A stretch of 46,504 nucleotides of DNA from the NCBI RefSeq assembly GCF_000158035.1, contig NZ_EQ973490.1, forward strand, positions 1,576,886 through 1,623,389, written 5' to 3'. This document shows, piece after piece, positions 32,051-41,364 of the stretch. The translations under genes were made by a program, and so were the position numbers. Position 1 is the first letter of the stretch; every line of letters begins with the position of its first letter. The notes beneath the pieces were generated by a model that was not told where the DNA came from, did not search any database, and saw only the letters and a list, made by a program, of their open reading frames with translations. This DNA comes from Bacteroides cellulosilyticus DSM 14838. GTDB lineage: Bacteria; Bacteroidota; Bacteroidia; Bacteroidales; Bacteroidaceae.

Positions 32051-35014
32051 ATGAAAAAAGTAAATTTATGGATGTTGTTGCTGATGATGTTGGCACAGCT
32101 GTTTGCCCTTGATGCTTATGGGCAGCAAAGAATAGTTACGGGGCGAGTACTTGATAACGCAACGGATGAAAACATGATTGGTGTTTCCGTGCAAGTGAAG
32201 GGGACGGCTACTGGAGGTATTACCGATATGGACGGCAAGTTCCAGGTAAATGTATCTTCCGCTGATGCTGTATTGGTATTCAGTTATATGGGTTATCAGA
32301 CGGAGGAGGTAAAAGTGGGACAGCAAAGTGACTTGACTATTCGTATGAAAGAGGATGGAGAGTTGTTGGAGGAGGTTGTTGTTATCGGCTACGGAACGCA
32401 GAAACGTAAGGATGTGACGACTGCTATTTCAAGTGTTTCTACGAAAGATCTTGATGAGCGGCCTATCGTGTCGGCTGCACAGGCTTTGCAGGGAAAGGCG
32501 GCTGGTGTTTATGTGATGCAGCCCAGTGGTACGCCGGGGGCTGATATGTCTATCCGTGTGCGTGGTACTACTTCTTTCAATGGAAGTAATGATCCGCTGT
32601 ATGTTGTGGATGGAGTAGCTGTGGATAATATTAATTTTCTCTCACCTAATGACATTGCCAGCATGCAGATTTTGAAAGACGCTTCTTCAGCAGCTATCTA
32701 CGGTTCCCGTGCAGCAAACGGCGTGATTATGATTACCACCAAGGCAGGAGAGACAGGTAAGGCAAAGGTAGCGTTGAATGCCCAGATAGGCATCAATTCA
32801 GTAGCCAATAAGATTGAATCCTTAAATGCAGTCCAATATAAAGAATTGCAGGAAGAGATAGGAGCCATTCTTAATCCGGGTACTGCTGATATTACCGATT
32901 GGCATGATGAGGTCTACCAGACAGGGTTGACCCAGAATTACCAGGTATCAGTGTCCAATGGAAACGAAAAATTTAAATATTACCTGTCTGCCGGTTATCT
33001 GGATGAGCAGGGAGTTTTAAAGGCTGCTTTTTTCCGCAGATACAATTTCCGTGCAAACTTGGAAAACAAAGTACGTGACTGGTTGAAAGTAGGAGCAAAC
33101 ATCTCTTACTCTGATAATTCCAAGAATGGTATTACTACCGGTATGGGGGCTAATCGTGGTGGTGTGGTACTGGCTGTCATCAATCTTCCTACGAGCGTAC
33201 CGGTATGGAATGAGGAAAACAATTATTATAACCGTGATTTCTATGGCATGAACCTTGTCAATCCGGTGGAGGCTATGGAAAATGGAAAGAACAACAAGGC
33301 ACAGGAGACACGTCTGATTGCTTCTGGAAATGCTACCATTACTTTTTTGCCGGAACTTTCACTAAAGAGTTCTTTTACATTAGACCGCAGAAATTACTTG
33401 AAGACGACTTTTACTCCACCTGTACATATTGAAGGTATTGATGAATGGGGAAATGCATCAGACAACCGGAATATGAATACGGTAATTGTTTTCGATAATG
33501 TATTGACCTACCAGAAAGTATTTGACAAGCATAATGTGGAGGGAATGGCAGGTACTTCATGGACTGCTTCCAATTATAAGAATAGCTGGATCAATGGTTC
33601 TCATTTCCGTAACTCGGATATTATCACTCTGAATGTAGCCAACAAGATAGCTTGGAACAATACCGGTACGGGAGCATCTGAATGGGGTATCATGTCTTAC
33701 TTCGGACGTTTGTCCTATAATTATGACGGTAAATATATGGTGACTGCCAATGTGCGCAGAGATGGTTCGTCCAAGTTGCATCCGGACCATCGTTGGGGGA
33801 CGTTTCCTTCCATATCGGCTGCGTGGCGTATATCTTCTGAAAAGTTTATGAGTGGACTGGACTGGCTGGACGATATGAAAATCCGTGTCAGTTGGGGACA
33901 GACCGGCAATCAGTCCGGTGTAGGTGATTATGCTTTTCTACAAAAGTACAATGTTACCCGTCAGGAGTGGTTCAAGGAGGGTAATGAAAATGCTGTTCCT
34001 ACCATTACGCAAGCCAATCTGCGTACTTCGGATCTGACTTGGGAAACAACTTCGCAAACGGATATCGGTCTGGATCTTACGATGTTCAATAATCGTGTCA
34101 ATCTTACGATGGACTATTATTATAAGCGGACTACTGATATGCTGATGTACGTTTCATTGCCTGCGGGTGCTGCCGCTGCCAACAACATAGTACGCAATGA
34201 AGGCGAGATGACTAACAAGGGCTTTGAATTTTCCATTAGTACACAGAACTTCAGAGGTGCTTTTACATGGAATACAGACTTCAATATATCCTTTAACAGA
34301 AATCGGTTAGAGAAGCTGGAACTACAGAAGATTTATTCAGGAGCACAACTCAGCAGTGATATCTTGAAAGAATACGTTGTACGTAACGAACCAGGGCGTC
34401 CGTTGGGTGGTTTTTATGGATATATCAGTGATGGCGTTGATCCGCAAACCGGTGAACTGATGTACAGGGATGTGAATGATGACGGTATTATTTCTGCTTT
34501 GGACCGTACTTATATAGGTGATCCTAACCCGGATTTTACATACGGTATGACGAATACTCTCTCCTGGAAGAATTTCAATCTGAGCTTTTTTATTCAGGGA
34601 TCACAAGGAAATGACGTATATAATGCTTCACGTATCGAAACGGAAGCTATGTTTGATGGTAAAAACCAGGCCACACGAGTATTGAAAAGATGGAAAGAGC
34701 CGGGACAGATTACAGATGTACCGAAGGCAGGGTTTGCTATCAAGAACTCTTCCTATTTTGTGGAGGATGGCAGTTATTTGCGCCTGAAGAACTTGACTTT
34801 TTCTTATAATTTTACTGGGAAACTGTTGAAACGCTGGGGAGTAACCCGCTTACAACCTTATTTTACGGCAAATAATTTGTTGACTATTACCGGTTATAAA
34901 GGTATGGATCCGGAGGTTAATGAATGGGGGAATGACGGTGGTGTTCAAGGCATTGATTGGGGCTCTTATCCTCACAGCAAATCGTTTGTTTTTGGTGTTA
35001 ATATTGAATTTTAA
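32051..35014 (+). CDS. susC: SusC-like TonB-dependent outer-membrane transporter
   Basis: 987 residues: a signal peptide ending near AYGQ, a carboxypeptidase-D-like regulatory domain (IVTGRVLDNATDENMIGVSV...GYQTEEVKV), a TonB box region (EEVVVIGYGTQKRKDVTTAISSV), a plug with VRGTTSFNGSNDPLYVVDGV and SAAIYGSRAANGVI, then a 22-strand barrel ending in aromatic Phe (FGVNIEF). It imports oligosaccharides across the outer membrane together with the SusD gene 12 bases downstream. The sulfatase immediately upstream suggests a sulfated glycan ligand. Confidence 0.97.
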   Translation: MKKVNLWMLLLMMLAQLFALDAYGQQRIVTGRVLDNATDENMIGVSVQVKGTATGGITDMDGKFQVNVSSADAVLVFSYMGYQTEEVKVGQQSDLTIRMKEDGELLEEVVVIGYGTQKRKDVTTAISSVSTKDLDERPIVSAAQALQGKAAGVYVMQPSGTPGADMSIRVRGTTSFNGSNDPLYVVDGVAVDNINFLSPNDIASMQILKDASSAAIYGSRAANGVIMITTKAGETGKAKVALNAQIGINSVANKIESLNAVQYKELQEEIGAILNPGTADITDWHDEVYQTGLTQNYQVSVSNGNEKFKYYLSAGYLDEQGVLKAAFFRRYNFRANLENKVRDWLKVGANISYSDNSKNGITTGMGANRGGVVLAVINLPTSVPVWNEENNYYNRDFYGMNLVNPVEAMENGKNNKAQETRLIASGNATITFLPELSLKSSFTLDRRNYLKTTFTPPVHIEGIDEWGNASDNRNMNTVIVFDNVLTYQKVFDKHNVEGMAGTSWTASNYKNSWINGSHFRNSDIITLNVANKIAWNNTGTGASEWGIMSYFGRLSYNYDGKYMVTANVRRDGSSKLHPDHRWGTFPSISAAWRISSEKFMSGLDWLDDMKIRVSWGQTGNQSGVGDYAFLQKYNVTRQEWFKEGNENAVPTITQANLRTSDLTWETTSQTDIGLDLTMFNNRVNLTMDYYYKRTTDMLMYVSLPAGAAAANNIVRNEGEMTNKGFEFSISTQNFRGAFTWNTDFNISFNRNRLEKLELQKIYSGAQLSSDILKEYVVRNEPGRPLGGFYGYISDGVDPQTGELMYRDVNDDGIISALDRTYIGDPNPDFTYGMTNTLSWKNFNLSFFIQGSQGNDVYNASRIETEAMFDGKNQATRVLKRWKEPGQITDVPKAGFAIKNSSYFVEDGSYLRLKNLTFSYNFTGKLLKRWGVTRLQPYFTANNLLTITGYKGMDPEVNEWGNDGGVQGIDWGSYPHSKSFVFGVNIEF

Positions 35015-35026
35015 ATAAAACGTATT

Positions 35027-36580
35027 ATGAAACATATATCTATTCTCAGATTATTGGCAGGCGGTTTGATATTTACCACAGCTTCATGCTCACTGGATTA
35101 TGATCCGGTAGATATGTACTCGGATGTGACGGAGGGGGTACAGAAGGAAGAAGATAAGGGTGTTGTCTTTAAGGATAAGGCTGCCGTGGAAGCCCATTTG
35201 CAGACTCTTTATGATCAGATGCGTGACAGGCAGGAACATTGGTATCAGGATATGTTCCTGATTGGAGATACGCATTCTGATAATGCTTATGCAGGCACAC
35301 GCTCGGGTGCTCCGCAGTATTTTGAAAGTAATACCATTCCAAGTACAATTGCTCCTTTACAGCGTGGGTGGAATCGTTTTATGGAGGATATTGCACGTGC
35401 TAATAAGTTGATTTGTAATATTGATGCCGTGACCGATGCTTCCTTGACTGTACAGGAACGGGAATCCTATAAAGCCCAGGCCAAGATTTTCAGAGCCATG
35501 ATTTATTTTGATATGGTACGTAATTGGGGTAGGATACCTATCGTTATTACAGAAGCGGGTGACATTACTTCAGAAACTATAGAGGAGGTATATCCGGCAT
35601 ATTTTCCTGCACAGAATACGGAAGAGGAAGTTTACCGGCAAATTGAGAAAGATTTGTTGGAGGCTATTTCTGCTGCACCGGATAATAACCCGGAAGACAA
35701 GACACGTTTCAGTAAGTCAGTGGCACGTACTCTGTTGGCGAAGGTTTATGCTGAGGAACCTTTGAGGGATTATACGAAGGTCATTAAGTATTGCGATGAA
35801 GTGGCGGCGGACGGTTTCCGTCTGGCGGATAAGTTTAACGATCTGTTCGGTGTGAAGATGCAGGATGAAACATTGCCTCCAGGTCCGGCTAATCCGGCAA
35901 TAGAGGCTAAATATAGAAATACGGTGGAGTCCATTTTGGAAGCACAGTATTTTCCCGGAAGTGGTACATGGCTGCCTAATATTTTAGGACGTTTTCTGGA
36001 TGACTGGGACAAACAGTTCACTTATGCCAAGTGGATTACCCCATCCAGAGACTTGCTGGCAGCCTTTGAGGAAGCAGGAGACAAGGAACGCCTGAACGAA
36101 ACTGTGGTGTATTATCAGACGAACTGGGATAATCACTATCCGAGAGAGCATTATCCGTTTATGTACAAGATTCGCTCTTCTTATTCCACAGTTATAAAAT
36201 ACCGTTATGCTGATGTCTTGTTATTGAAGGCGGAGGCTTTACTCTTGGGGAATGGTAGTGTAGGTGATGCGGTTGATATCATTAACCAGATAAGGCACCG
36301 TGCAGGACTGGCAGATTTGCCTTCATCTGTAACTTCCAGCAGAGAAGCGGCTTTTGAAGCATTGATGAAGGAGCGTCGGCTTGAGTTGGCGCTGGAAGGA
36401 CAGCGTTGGTATGACCTTGTGCGTTGGGGTAAGGTGGAAGAGGTGATGAATTCCCTTCCGGACCGTGATGAAGGTCGTGCGAAGTTGGGCAATCTTTTCA
36501 ATAGGAATTATTATAAGTTGCCTATTTCCCAGTCTGTATTGGATCAGAATCCTAATCTGAAACAGAATCCGGGATATTGA
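35027..36580 (+). CDS. susD: SusD/RagB-family outer-membrane glycan-binding lipoprotein
   Basis: 517 residues with a lipoprotein signal (LIFTTASCSLD) and the helical TPR-containing SusD fold: AKIFRAMIYFDMVRNWGRIPIV, YRYADVLLLKAEALL and the C-terminal RRLELALEGQRWYDLVRWGK segment. It forms the lid of the SusC transporter and binds glycan. It ends with NPNLKQNPGY, the usual SusD ending. A stem-loop follows at 36618-36667. Confidence 0.97.
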   Translation: MKHISILRLLAGGLIFTTASCSLDYDPVDMYSDVTEGVQKEEDKGVVFKDKAAVEAHLQTLYDQMRDRQEHWYQDMFLIGDTHSDNAYAGTRSGAPQYFESNTIPSTIAPLQRGWNRFMEDIARANKLICNIDAVTDASLTVQERESYKAQAKIFRAMIYFDMVRNWGRIPIVITEAGDITSETIEEVYPAYFPAQNTEEEVYRQIEKDLLEAISAAPDNNPEDKTRFSKSVARTLLAKVYAEEPLRDYTKVIKYCDEVAADGFRLADKFNDLFGVKMQDETLPPGPANPAIEAKYRNTVESILEAQYFPGSGTWLPNILGRFLDDWDKQFTYAKWITPSRDLLAAFEEAGDKERLNETVVYYQTNWDNHYPREHYPFMYKIRSSYSTVIKYRYADVLLLKAEALLLGNGSVGDAVDIINQIRHRAGLADLPSSVTSSREAAFEALMKERRLELALEGQRWYDLVRWGKVEEVMNSLPDRDEGRAKLGNLFNRNYYKLPISQSVLDQNPNLKQNPGY

Positions 36581-36617
36581 TCAGAATATTTATAGATTGA
36601 AATATCCTTGAGAAGAA

Positions 36618-36667
36618 TCCCTTTATTTTACCTTGCCCGATAGATATGACGAGGTGAAATAGGGGGA
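36618..36667 (+). terminator. Stem-loop after susD (terminator or mRNA processing site)
   Basis: TCCCTTTATTTTACC (36618-36632) pairs over 15 bp, with three G-U pairs, with GGTGAAATAGGGGGA (36653-36667) around a 20-base loop, then TTTCTG. It separates susD from the DUF3078 gene, so the latter may be read from a separate promoter or at lower level. Confidence 0.5.
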
Positions 36668-36781
36668 TTTCTGTATCACATTTCGCAACAGTTTTTTATT
36701 TCCTTTTGAACATAAGAGCAGTAATTGTTGTTAAAAGGGCAAGACGTCTTTTTATGTGAAACTTTTAAAACGAACGAAAAT

Positions 36782-37663
36782 ATGAAACGTATATATGCTA
36801 TAGTAGTGTTTACTATTTTGACAACGATAGCTTATGCCCAGGCGGATGATAAAGGGTATCAGGAAGGTGCTTGGGTATTGAAAGGTGTGACAGGACTCAA
36901 CATGTCGCAGACGGCCATGTCCAACTGGTCGGCGGGAGGTGAGAATTCTATTGCCGGAAATGCTTATTTGAACGCTTCATTGACCCATAAGAAAGGAAAT
37001 TGGTTGTGGGTCTCTAATGTAGTATTGGATTATGGATTGTCCAAGACAAAATCACAAGGAGTTAGGAAAAGTTCAGACAAAATCGGAATTTCAACCCAGT
37101 TGGGCTATTCTACTGATAATGTATGGTTCTATACGCTTATGGGAGATTTGAATACCCAATTTGCCAAAGGGTATAACTATCCGGACAAGGAACATCAGAT
37201 TTCTAACTTCTTTGCTCCGGCTTATTCCAATATAGCTTTGGGTATGGAGTGGCGTCCGAAGAGCAATTATTCTCTGCTCCTCTCACCTGTTTCCACAAAA
37301 ATGACTTTTGTCTGTGATGACTATCTTTCTGATCTGGGAGCATTTGGTGTTGATCCGGGAGATCATTTCAAGATTGAGGCGGGTGCATTTGTCAAGGCCC
37401 GTGCAGAGTTGCCTTTGATGGAGAATGTGAATCTGATTACCACTGCTGATTTTTTTACACCCTATAGCAAAGATTTCGGGAATATCGATATTAATTGGGA
37501 TATGCTCATTAGTATGAAGATTAACAAGGTACTGTCAGCTACCATAAGTACAGCGTTGAAATATGATAATGATGTGAAAACGTTTGATAATGAGGGTGTT
37601 AAGAAAGGCCCTAAAGTGCAATTTAAAGAGATACTGGGTATCGGATTGGCATATAATTTCTAA
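36782..37663 (+). CDS. DUF3078 outer-membrane beta-barrel-like protein
   Basis: About 293 residues with a signal peptide (MKRIYAIVVFTILTTIAYAQ). Amphipathic strands with aromatic belts (GNWLWVSNVVLDYGLSKTKS, NIALGMEWRPKSNYSLLLSP) and a final Phe (IGLAYNF) point to a small outer-membrane barrel. WVLKGVTGLNMSQTAMSNWSAGGE is the signature of DUF3078 proteins of Bacteroidetes. Function unknown; some lie near utilisation loci. An ORF start at 36725 is possible, but ATG 36782 gives the signal peptide directly. Confidence 0.85.
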   Translation: MKRIYAIVVFTILTTIAYAQADDKGYQEGAWVLKGVTGLNMSQTAMSNWSAGGENSIAGNAYLNASLTHKKGNWLWVSNVVLDYGLSKTKSQGVRKSSDKIGISTQLGYSTDNVWFYTLMGDLNTQFAKGYNYPDKEHQISNFFAPAYSNIALGMEWRPKSNYSLLLSPVSTKMTFVCDDYLSDLGAFGVDPGDHFKIEAGAFVKARAELPLMENVNLITTADFFTPYSKDFGNIDINWDMLISMKINKVLSATISTALKYDNDVKTFDNEGVKKGPKVQFKEILGIGLAYNF

Positions 37664-37690
37664 ACTTTTATAAAGCACTGTTGAAATAAC

Positions 37691-37710
37691 GTAAGCATTT
37701 GGCTAATCCC
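37691..37710 (+). repeat. IS66 left terminal inverted repeat
   Basis: GTAAGCATTTGGCTAATCCC; matches the right end over GTAAGCA and GCTAATCCC with a one-base length difference between. Confidence 0.75.
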
Positions 37711-37836
37711 GTGTGAAGTTTCTGTGGTTATCCGGCAAAAAAACGATGATTTCTTTGCCGTTCCTGCAAAAAGTTCCGGTTTTCCGGTTGATTCTTGCGG
37801 ATTTTTAATGATATCCCGGTATTTCTCCCTACACTT

Positions 37837-39504
37837 TTAAAGAAGTTTCAGCTCTTTCAGATTATGAGGCAGCAATTCGGCTAGATCTTTTGTGTAGTCA
37901 TTGTCATATTCATGTATGTGGTTGAGGAAGTGGAGCGTCCACTTTTTGAAGTCCACTCCGGCAACTTTGCAGCATCCCATCAGTGAGTATATGACCGCCG
38001 CATCCTCTGCCGCATCATGATTGCCGCAGAAGAGATAGTTCTTTCTTCCCAAAGCTACGGGTCTTACACTATTCTCAATGAGGTTACTGTCCGGTTTGTA
38101 CCGCCCGTCGATTGTATACCGGGCCAGCTGTCGTGAGTAGGTCAGGAAGTAGTTGATGGCCTTGCCTATGGGACTTTTGGGAAGCACTTTCGGATATTCA
38201 GTGATACACCACTTTTCAAAAGCCCTGATAACGGGATACGCAAGACGTTTTCTCAATCCGCATCTCTGTTCATGGTCCATCTCCTGGCTGTCGGCCATGT
38301 CCTCCACATCATATACTATGCCTATCTGGGCCAGGGCGTACTCAGCCCTCGCCTTGTCATTGTACAACGCCCTGTCAAAGTACCGCCTACAATGTGCCCA
38401 GCAGCATATGGTTATGATTCCCTCAAGTTTCTCCAGGATACCGTAGCCGGGATAACCGTCAGTCTGTATGGCCCCGTGGAAGTCCTTGAAGAGCTGCAGG
38501 ACCACCTTCGCACTCCGTGTCCCTTCATTGTAAAAGAAGAACACCAGGCCGTTCATCACATCCCTGACCAGCCAGAGATATCCTTTGACCGTCCGGTGTT
38601 TCTCACTGTTGATTATAGGGACCGTCGTCTCGTCGGACTGTACATAATCGGAAGCCAGTACCAGTTCCTTGAGCCGGAAGTAGGCGGGTCTCATCAGGTC
38701 GGCGACATCATGGAACCATCCCTCTATTGTGGCGGCAGGTATGCTGAAGCCCAGACGTTTGAACATCTGGATCTGGCGGTAGAAAGGAAGGTGGTCGACA
38801 TATTTCCCCACCATCAGGTCTGTCAGCAGGGAGGCGCTCGCATAGCTTTTGGCTATGGGCTCGTCCTGTACGGGTGCGGTACGTATCAGTTTGTCCGCTT
38901 TTCTTATACCTTTATGACGGATGGTGACACGGACGTACAGTTCGGCCGGTTGCAGCTCCAGATGCTCGGAAGTCTCCGTGTCGCTGAAGAGTATCCATTC
39001 ATCCTCATGACCGATATAGCCTTCCGGATATACATGTTCCTCCACATGGCGCAGTTCTGCCGGCAGCTTCCGGCGCACGGGGATTCTTTTCTCACGCGCC
39101 TTGGCTGTACGGGTGCTCCTGTATCTGTCTATCTCCTCAAGAGCCTTTCTGACTGTATTTGCCTCCTCTTCGGACATATCGGTCTTTTCAAAATCCAGAC
39201 GGAGCTGGTTGGGGTCATCGGGGACGCGGCGCTTTTCAGACATCGCCCCCCACATTTTGCGCTCCAGGTAAAGCAGCTTCTGTTCCAGCCGGAGGATATA
39301 TTCGTTCTTTTCCTCGATGATACGTCTTTTCTCTTCGATGTCCCTCTTCTTCTCGGAGATCAAGCGCTCGTATTTCTCCTTGAGCACCCGGGCATCCGAC
39401 AACTCCTCCACAAGCTGTTCGGCAGCGTTGGCACGTCTGTACTCGGCGTCACGGTCAAGCAACAACCGGCTGACAAGGGATGGTTCGATGGAGCTTTCCG
39501 GCAT
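37837..39504 (-). CDS. tnpC: IS66 transposase TnpC
   Basis: 555 residues: an N-terminal leucine-zipper-like coiled coil (residues ~20-90, NEYILRLEQKLLYLERKMWG), the zinc-finger-like/HTH region, then the DDE transposase domain with YVQSDETTVPII, DGYPGYGILEKLEGIITICCWAHCRR and NLIENSVRPVALGRKNYLFCGN (Asp, Asp, Glu candidates). The C-terminal IS66 tail (AVIYSLMGCCKVAGVDFKKW) is complete, so the transposase is probably intact. Confidence 0.95.
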   Translation of the reverse strand: MPESSIEPSLVSRLLLDRDAEYRRANAAEQLVEELSDARVLKEKYERLISEKKRDIEEKRRIIEEKNEYILRLEQKLLYLERKMWGAMSEKRRVPDDPNQLRLDFEKTDMSEEEANTVRKALEEIDRYRSTRTAKAREKRIPVRRKLPAELRHVEEHVYPEGYIGHEDEWILFSDTETSEHLELQPAELYVRVTIRHKGIRKADKLIRTAPVQDEPIAKSYASASLLTDLMVGKYVDHLPFYRQIQMFKRLGFSIPAATIEGWFHDVADLMRPAYFRLKELVLASDYVQSDETTVPIINSEKHRTVKGYLWLVRDVMNGLVFFFYNEGTRSAKVVLQLFKDFHGAIQTDGYPGYGILEKLEGIITICCWAHCRRYFDRALYNDKARAEYALAQIGIVYDVEDMADSQEMDHEQRCGLRKRLAYPVIRAFEKWCITEYPKVLPKSPIGKAINYFLTYSRQLARYTIDGRYKPDSNLIENSVRPVALGRKNYLFCGNHDAAEDAAVIYSLMGCCKVAGVDFKKWTLHFLNHIHEYDNDYTKDLAELLPHNLKELKLL

Positions 39505-39569
39505 GTTTTCTGTTCTTTATTTCGGATATAAAGATACAAAAAACAGAGGGAACGGGCAAGAGAAAGGCG

Positions 39570-39950
39570 CTATTTATACGGATTCAGGAGCGTTTTTTCC
39601 GGTTCCCATCTGGAACGTTTCCTTACATCCCCGGAAGAAAGGCCCCGCACCATCATGATCAGGTCCGACCAGTTGATTTCCCGGGAAGGGGAAGGGTCGT
39701 CAGCGGCAATATGAGGCAGCGCGAGCATGCCACGCTCAAGTTTCATATGGTATATGACCAGCCCGCCAAACTCGGCATGCAGTATTTTCATGCCGGTAAG
39801 CCCCTTGTTTATAAAAATGTAGGCGCTGCCATCTTGAACATGCATTCCCATCTGGCTGGTGACGATACCACTCAACGAATAGAAGCTTTTTCTCATATCG
39901 GTAGGATACGGGTACAGATAGAATCTGTTGGAATCATTTAGACTGAACAT
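39570..39950 (-). CDS. tnpB: IS66 accessory protein TnpB
   Basis: 126 residues matching the IS66 Orf2/TnpB family: RFYLYPYPTDMRKSFYSLSGIV, GSAYIFINKGLTGMKILHAE and FGGLVIYHMKLERG (classic DMRKGFDGL...RKRDRLKIL...GFWLYYKRLERG pattern). Required with TnpA for transposition in studied IS66 elements. Three bases separate it from tnpA; intact. Confidence 0.93.
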   Translation of the reverse strand: MFSLNDSNRFYLYPYPTDMRKSFYSLSGIVTSQMGMHVQDGSAYIFINKGLTGMKILHAEFGGLVIYHMKLERGMLALPHIAADDPSPSREINWSDLIMMVRGLSSGDVRKRSRWEPEKTLLNPYK

Positions 39951-39953
39951 AGG

Positions 39954-40307
39954 CTACTGGCATAAAAGGATTAGGGAACGGAGCATGTCAAGTGTCATCT
40001 CACGGTTTATACGTATGACAACACCGTTCTGATAAACGATTTCACAAAGAGGGCTACAATCCTGAGGAGATGTCCGGGCTGCAGACGGGGAGGAGATGGA
40101 TATCTTACCGTTGCGCTGGCTCATGCTCACCGGTATGAAACCGGCAGAAGAGGCATTCCGGCTGTCAAGCAGCTTCTTTTTCCAGAAGTAAAACTTGTCC
40201 TCGTCAAAACAGATGGTGCGGCAGAACTCACGGATCGTGGTATCGCTGGCTTGCCATTCCGCATAGATCTTTTTAAAGGTATCTAAAGTTAAGTTCTTTT
40301 GTTTCAT
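39954..40307 (-). CDS. tnpA: IS66 accessory protein TnpA
   Basis: 117 residues with an N-terminal helix-turn-helix-like segment (FKKIYAEWQASDTTIREFC, then FYFWKKKLLD) and the typical C-terminal beta strand of IS66 TnpA (GVVIRINREMTLDMLRSLI). First gene of the element, transcribed from the right end; starts 75 bases inside the IS. Confidence 0.88.
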   Translation of the reverse strand: MKQKNLTLDTFKKIYAEWQASDTTIREFCRTICFDEDKFYFWKKKLLDSRNASSAGFIPVSMSQRNGKISISSPSAARTSPQDCSPLCEIVYQNGVVIRINREMTLDMLRSLILLCQ

Positions 40308-40362
40308 AAGTTATGGATTTATTATGGGGCAAAGATAAAAGATGACAAGACAAAATAGAAAG

Positions 40363-40382
40363 GGGGATTAGCGATTGCTTAC
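40363..40382 (-). repeat. IS66 right terminal inverted repeat
   Basis: On the minus strand GTAAGCAATCGCTAATCCCC, inverse of the left end apart from a few central bases. Confidence 0.75.
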
Positions 40383-40465
40383 ACATAATAATATGCCGAA
40401 AGGGGCGTTGTTTCATCTGCATTGTCTGACTAGAGGAGAGGAAGAACAGGTGTTTCATATAGAGA

Positions 40466-40693
40466 ATGGAGTGCAGGTGTTTGTCAGAAGACTTGGTTTC
40501 TTATCAATTGAATATTCGGGAGTTGAAATTGTGCTATTTAGTTCGTGCCCGATTGGGCAATAAAACAATTTCGATCCTTTTTAATATAACTCCCCGATCT
40601 GTGTTGAAGGCTAAACAACGTATTAAGATTAAATTGGCTTTATCTGCTACAGATAGTCTGGATATTTATATACAGAACCTTTCACGTAGCTGA
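40466..40693 (+). pseudogene. C-terminal stump of a LuxR-like HTH regulator
   Basis: The product contains NIRELKLCYLVRARLGNKTI and ILFNITPRSVLKAKQRIKIK, the helix-turn-helix end of Bacteroidetes TPR/Y_Y_Y-type regulators. A TAG at 40460 stops the frame, and the 80 bases left to the IS66 end are in disturbed frames (a second frame reads EEEQVFHIENGVQVFVRRL). The normal protein would be several hundred residues; everything upstream is missing at the IS66 edge. Confidence 0.6.
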
Positions 40694-40733
40694 CTGGATG
40701 GAGTGGATGACGAATTCTGAAAGCTTGTTGATA

Positions 40734-40770
40734 GAAGGTGGCATCTTTTGTAACGAAAGATGCCACCTTC
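40734..40770. terminator. Perfect 15-bp stem-loop between convergent genes
   Basis: GAAGGTGGCATCTTT and AAAGATGCCACCTTC are exact inverse copies around a 7-base loop, followed by T-rich sequence. Serves the plus-strand stump and the minus-strand gene at 40804. Confidence 0.8.
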
Positions 40771-40803
40771 TATATGAGGGGATTATGTGATAAATAAAGT
40801 CTT

Positions 40804-41364
40804 TTATAGGGAAGGTAATTTAGGAGTACTTATTTCCCAGTTAATCCCTAACGGGTTGTTGCGCATTCTCCATACTAACGAAAGTTTTGGATTATCCAGT
40901 ATCCACATTTCGCATCCTTCCACAGTATCTTTCACATGCATGAGTGGATAACCCAAAGCTCTCTCATTACTATCCAGAACGGAGTATGTTGTCTGATTGT
41001 ATACAAGTGTATTCTGTTCCTTCAGCTGTTTATAGGCGGAGCGGGAAAGGAAGTAAACCGTTTCCTCCGGAGAGAGCTGTACGTGCTTACCGTCTTCCGG
41101 TTGCAGGAAACTGAGCTGTACGGCCTGCTCTATGGACTTAGGTCCCATGGTATAACTTCCCGATTGCCATTTCAGGTTGCGTTCTATTCCCCAATACAGA
41201 CAGATTGAATCCTGCTTTTCGCGGAAAGACATTTCGTACTTCCGTGTCTGTCCGTGCAGTTTGAATACAAATAGCAGTGTATCGGGTACAATGCTCTGTG
41301 CCAACAGGCTTCCGGTGAAGCCCAGGCACAATAAGGCGGATAGAATTATATGTTTCTTCATCAT
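40804..41364 (-). CDS. Exported protein of unknown function in GH92 locus
   Basis: About 187 residues with a signal peptide (KHIILSALLCLGFTGSLLAQ). Beta-rich body with TLLFVFKLHGQTRKYEMSF, GIERNLKWQSGSYTMGP and a C-terminal segment ending in WRMRNNPLGINWEIS. No family recognised. The start codon overlaps the stop of the GH92 gene (ATGATGA), so translation is coupled to the mannosidase. A periplasmic accessory of the locus is the simplest reading. Confidence 0.7.
   Translation of the reverse strand: MMKKHIILSALLCLGFTGSLLAQSIVPDTLLFVFKLHGQTRKYEMSFREKQDSICLYWGIERNLKWQSGSYTMGPKSIEQAVQLSFLQPEDGKHVQLSPEETVYFLSRSAYKQLKEQNTLVYNQTTYSVLDSNERALGYPLMHVKDTVEGCEMWILDNPKLSLVWRMRNNPLGINWEISTPKLPSL

Larger units (their letters stand above)
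37691..40382. mobile_element. IS66-family insertion sequence, complete
   Basis: A 2.69-kb element with tnpA, tnpB and tnpC all on the minus strand. Ends: GTAAGCATTTGGCTAATCCC at 37691 and, on the opposite strand from 40382, GTAAGCAATCGCTAATCCCC; both begin with the IS66-type GTAAGC. The flanking octamers differ (GAAATAAC on the left, ACATAATA on the right), so the 8-bp target duplication expected for IS66 is missing. It lies between the DUF3078 gene and the stump of a HTH regulator. Confidence 0.9.

Noticed and set aside
38272..39531. A 419-codon plus-strand open frame
   Set aside because: It lies antisense to the intact IS66 tnpC gene and its product has no protein-like pattern; it is a shadow frame.
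40375..40563. A 62-codon ORF at the right IS66 end
   Set aside because: It begins inside the IS terminal repeat and overlaps the recognisable HTH stump in another frame; treated as part of the degenerate regulator remnant.
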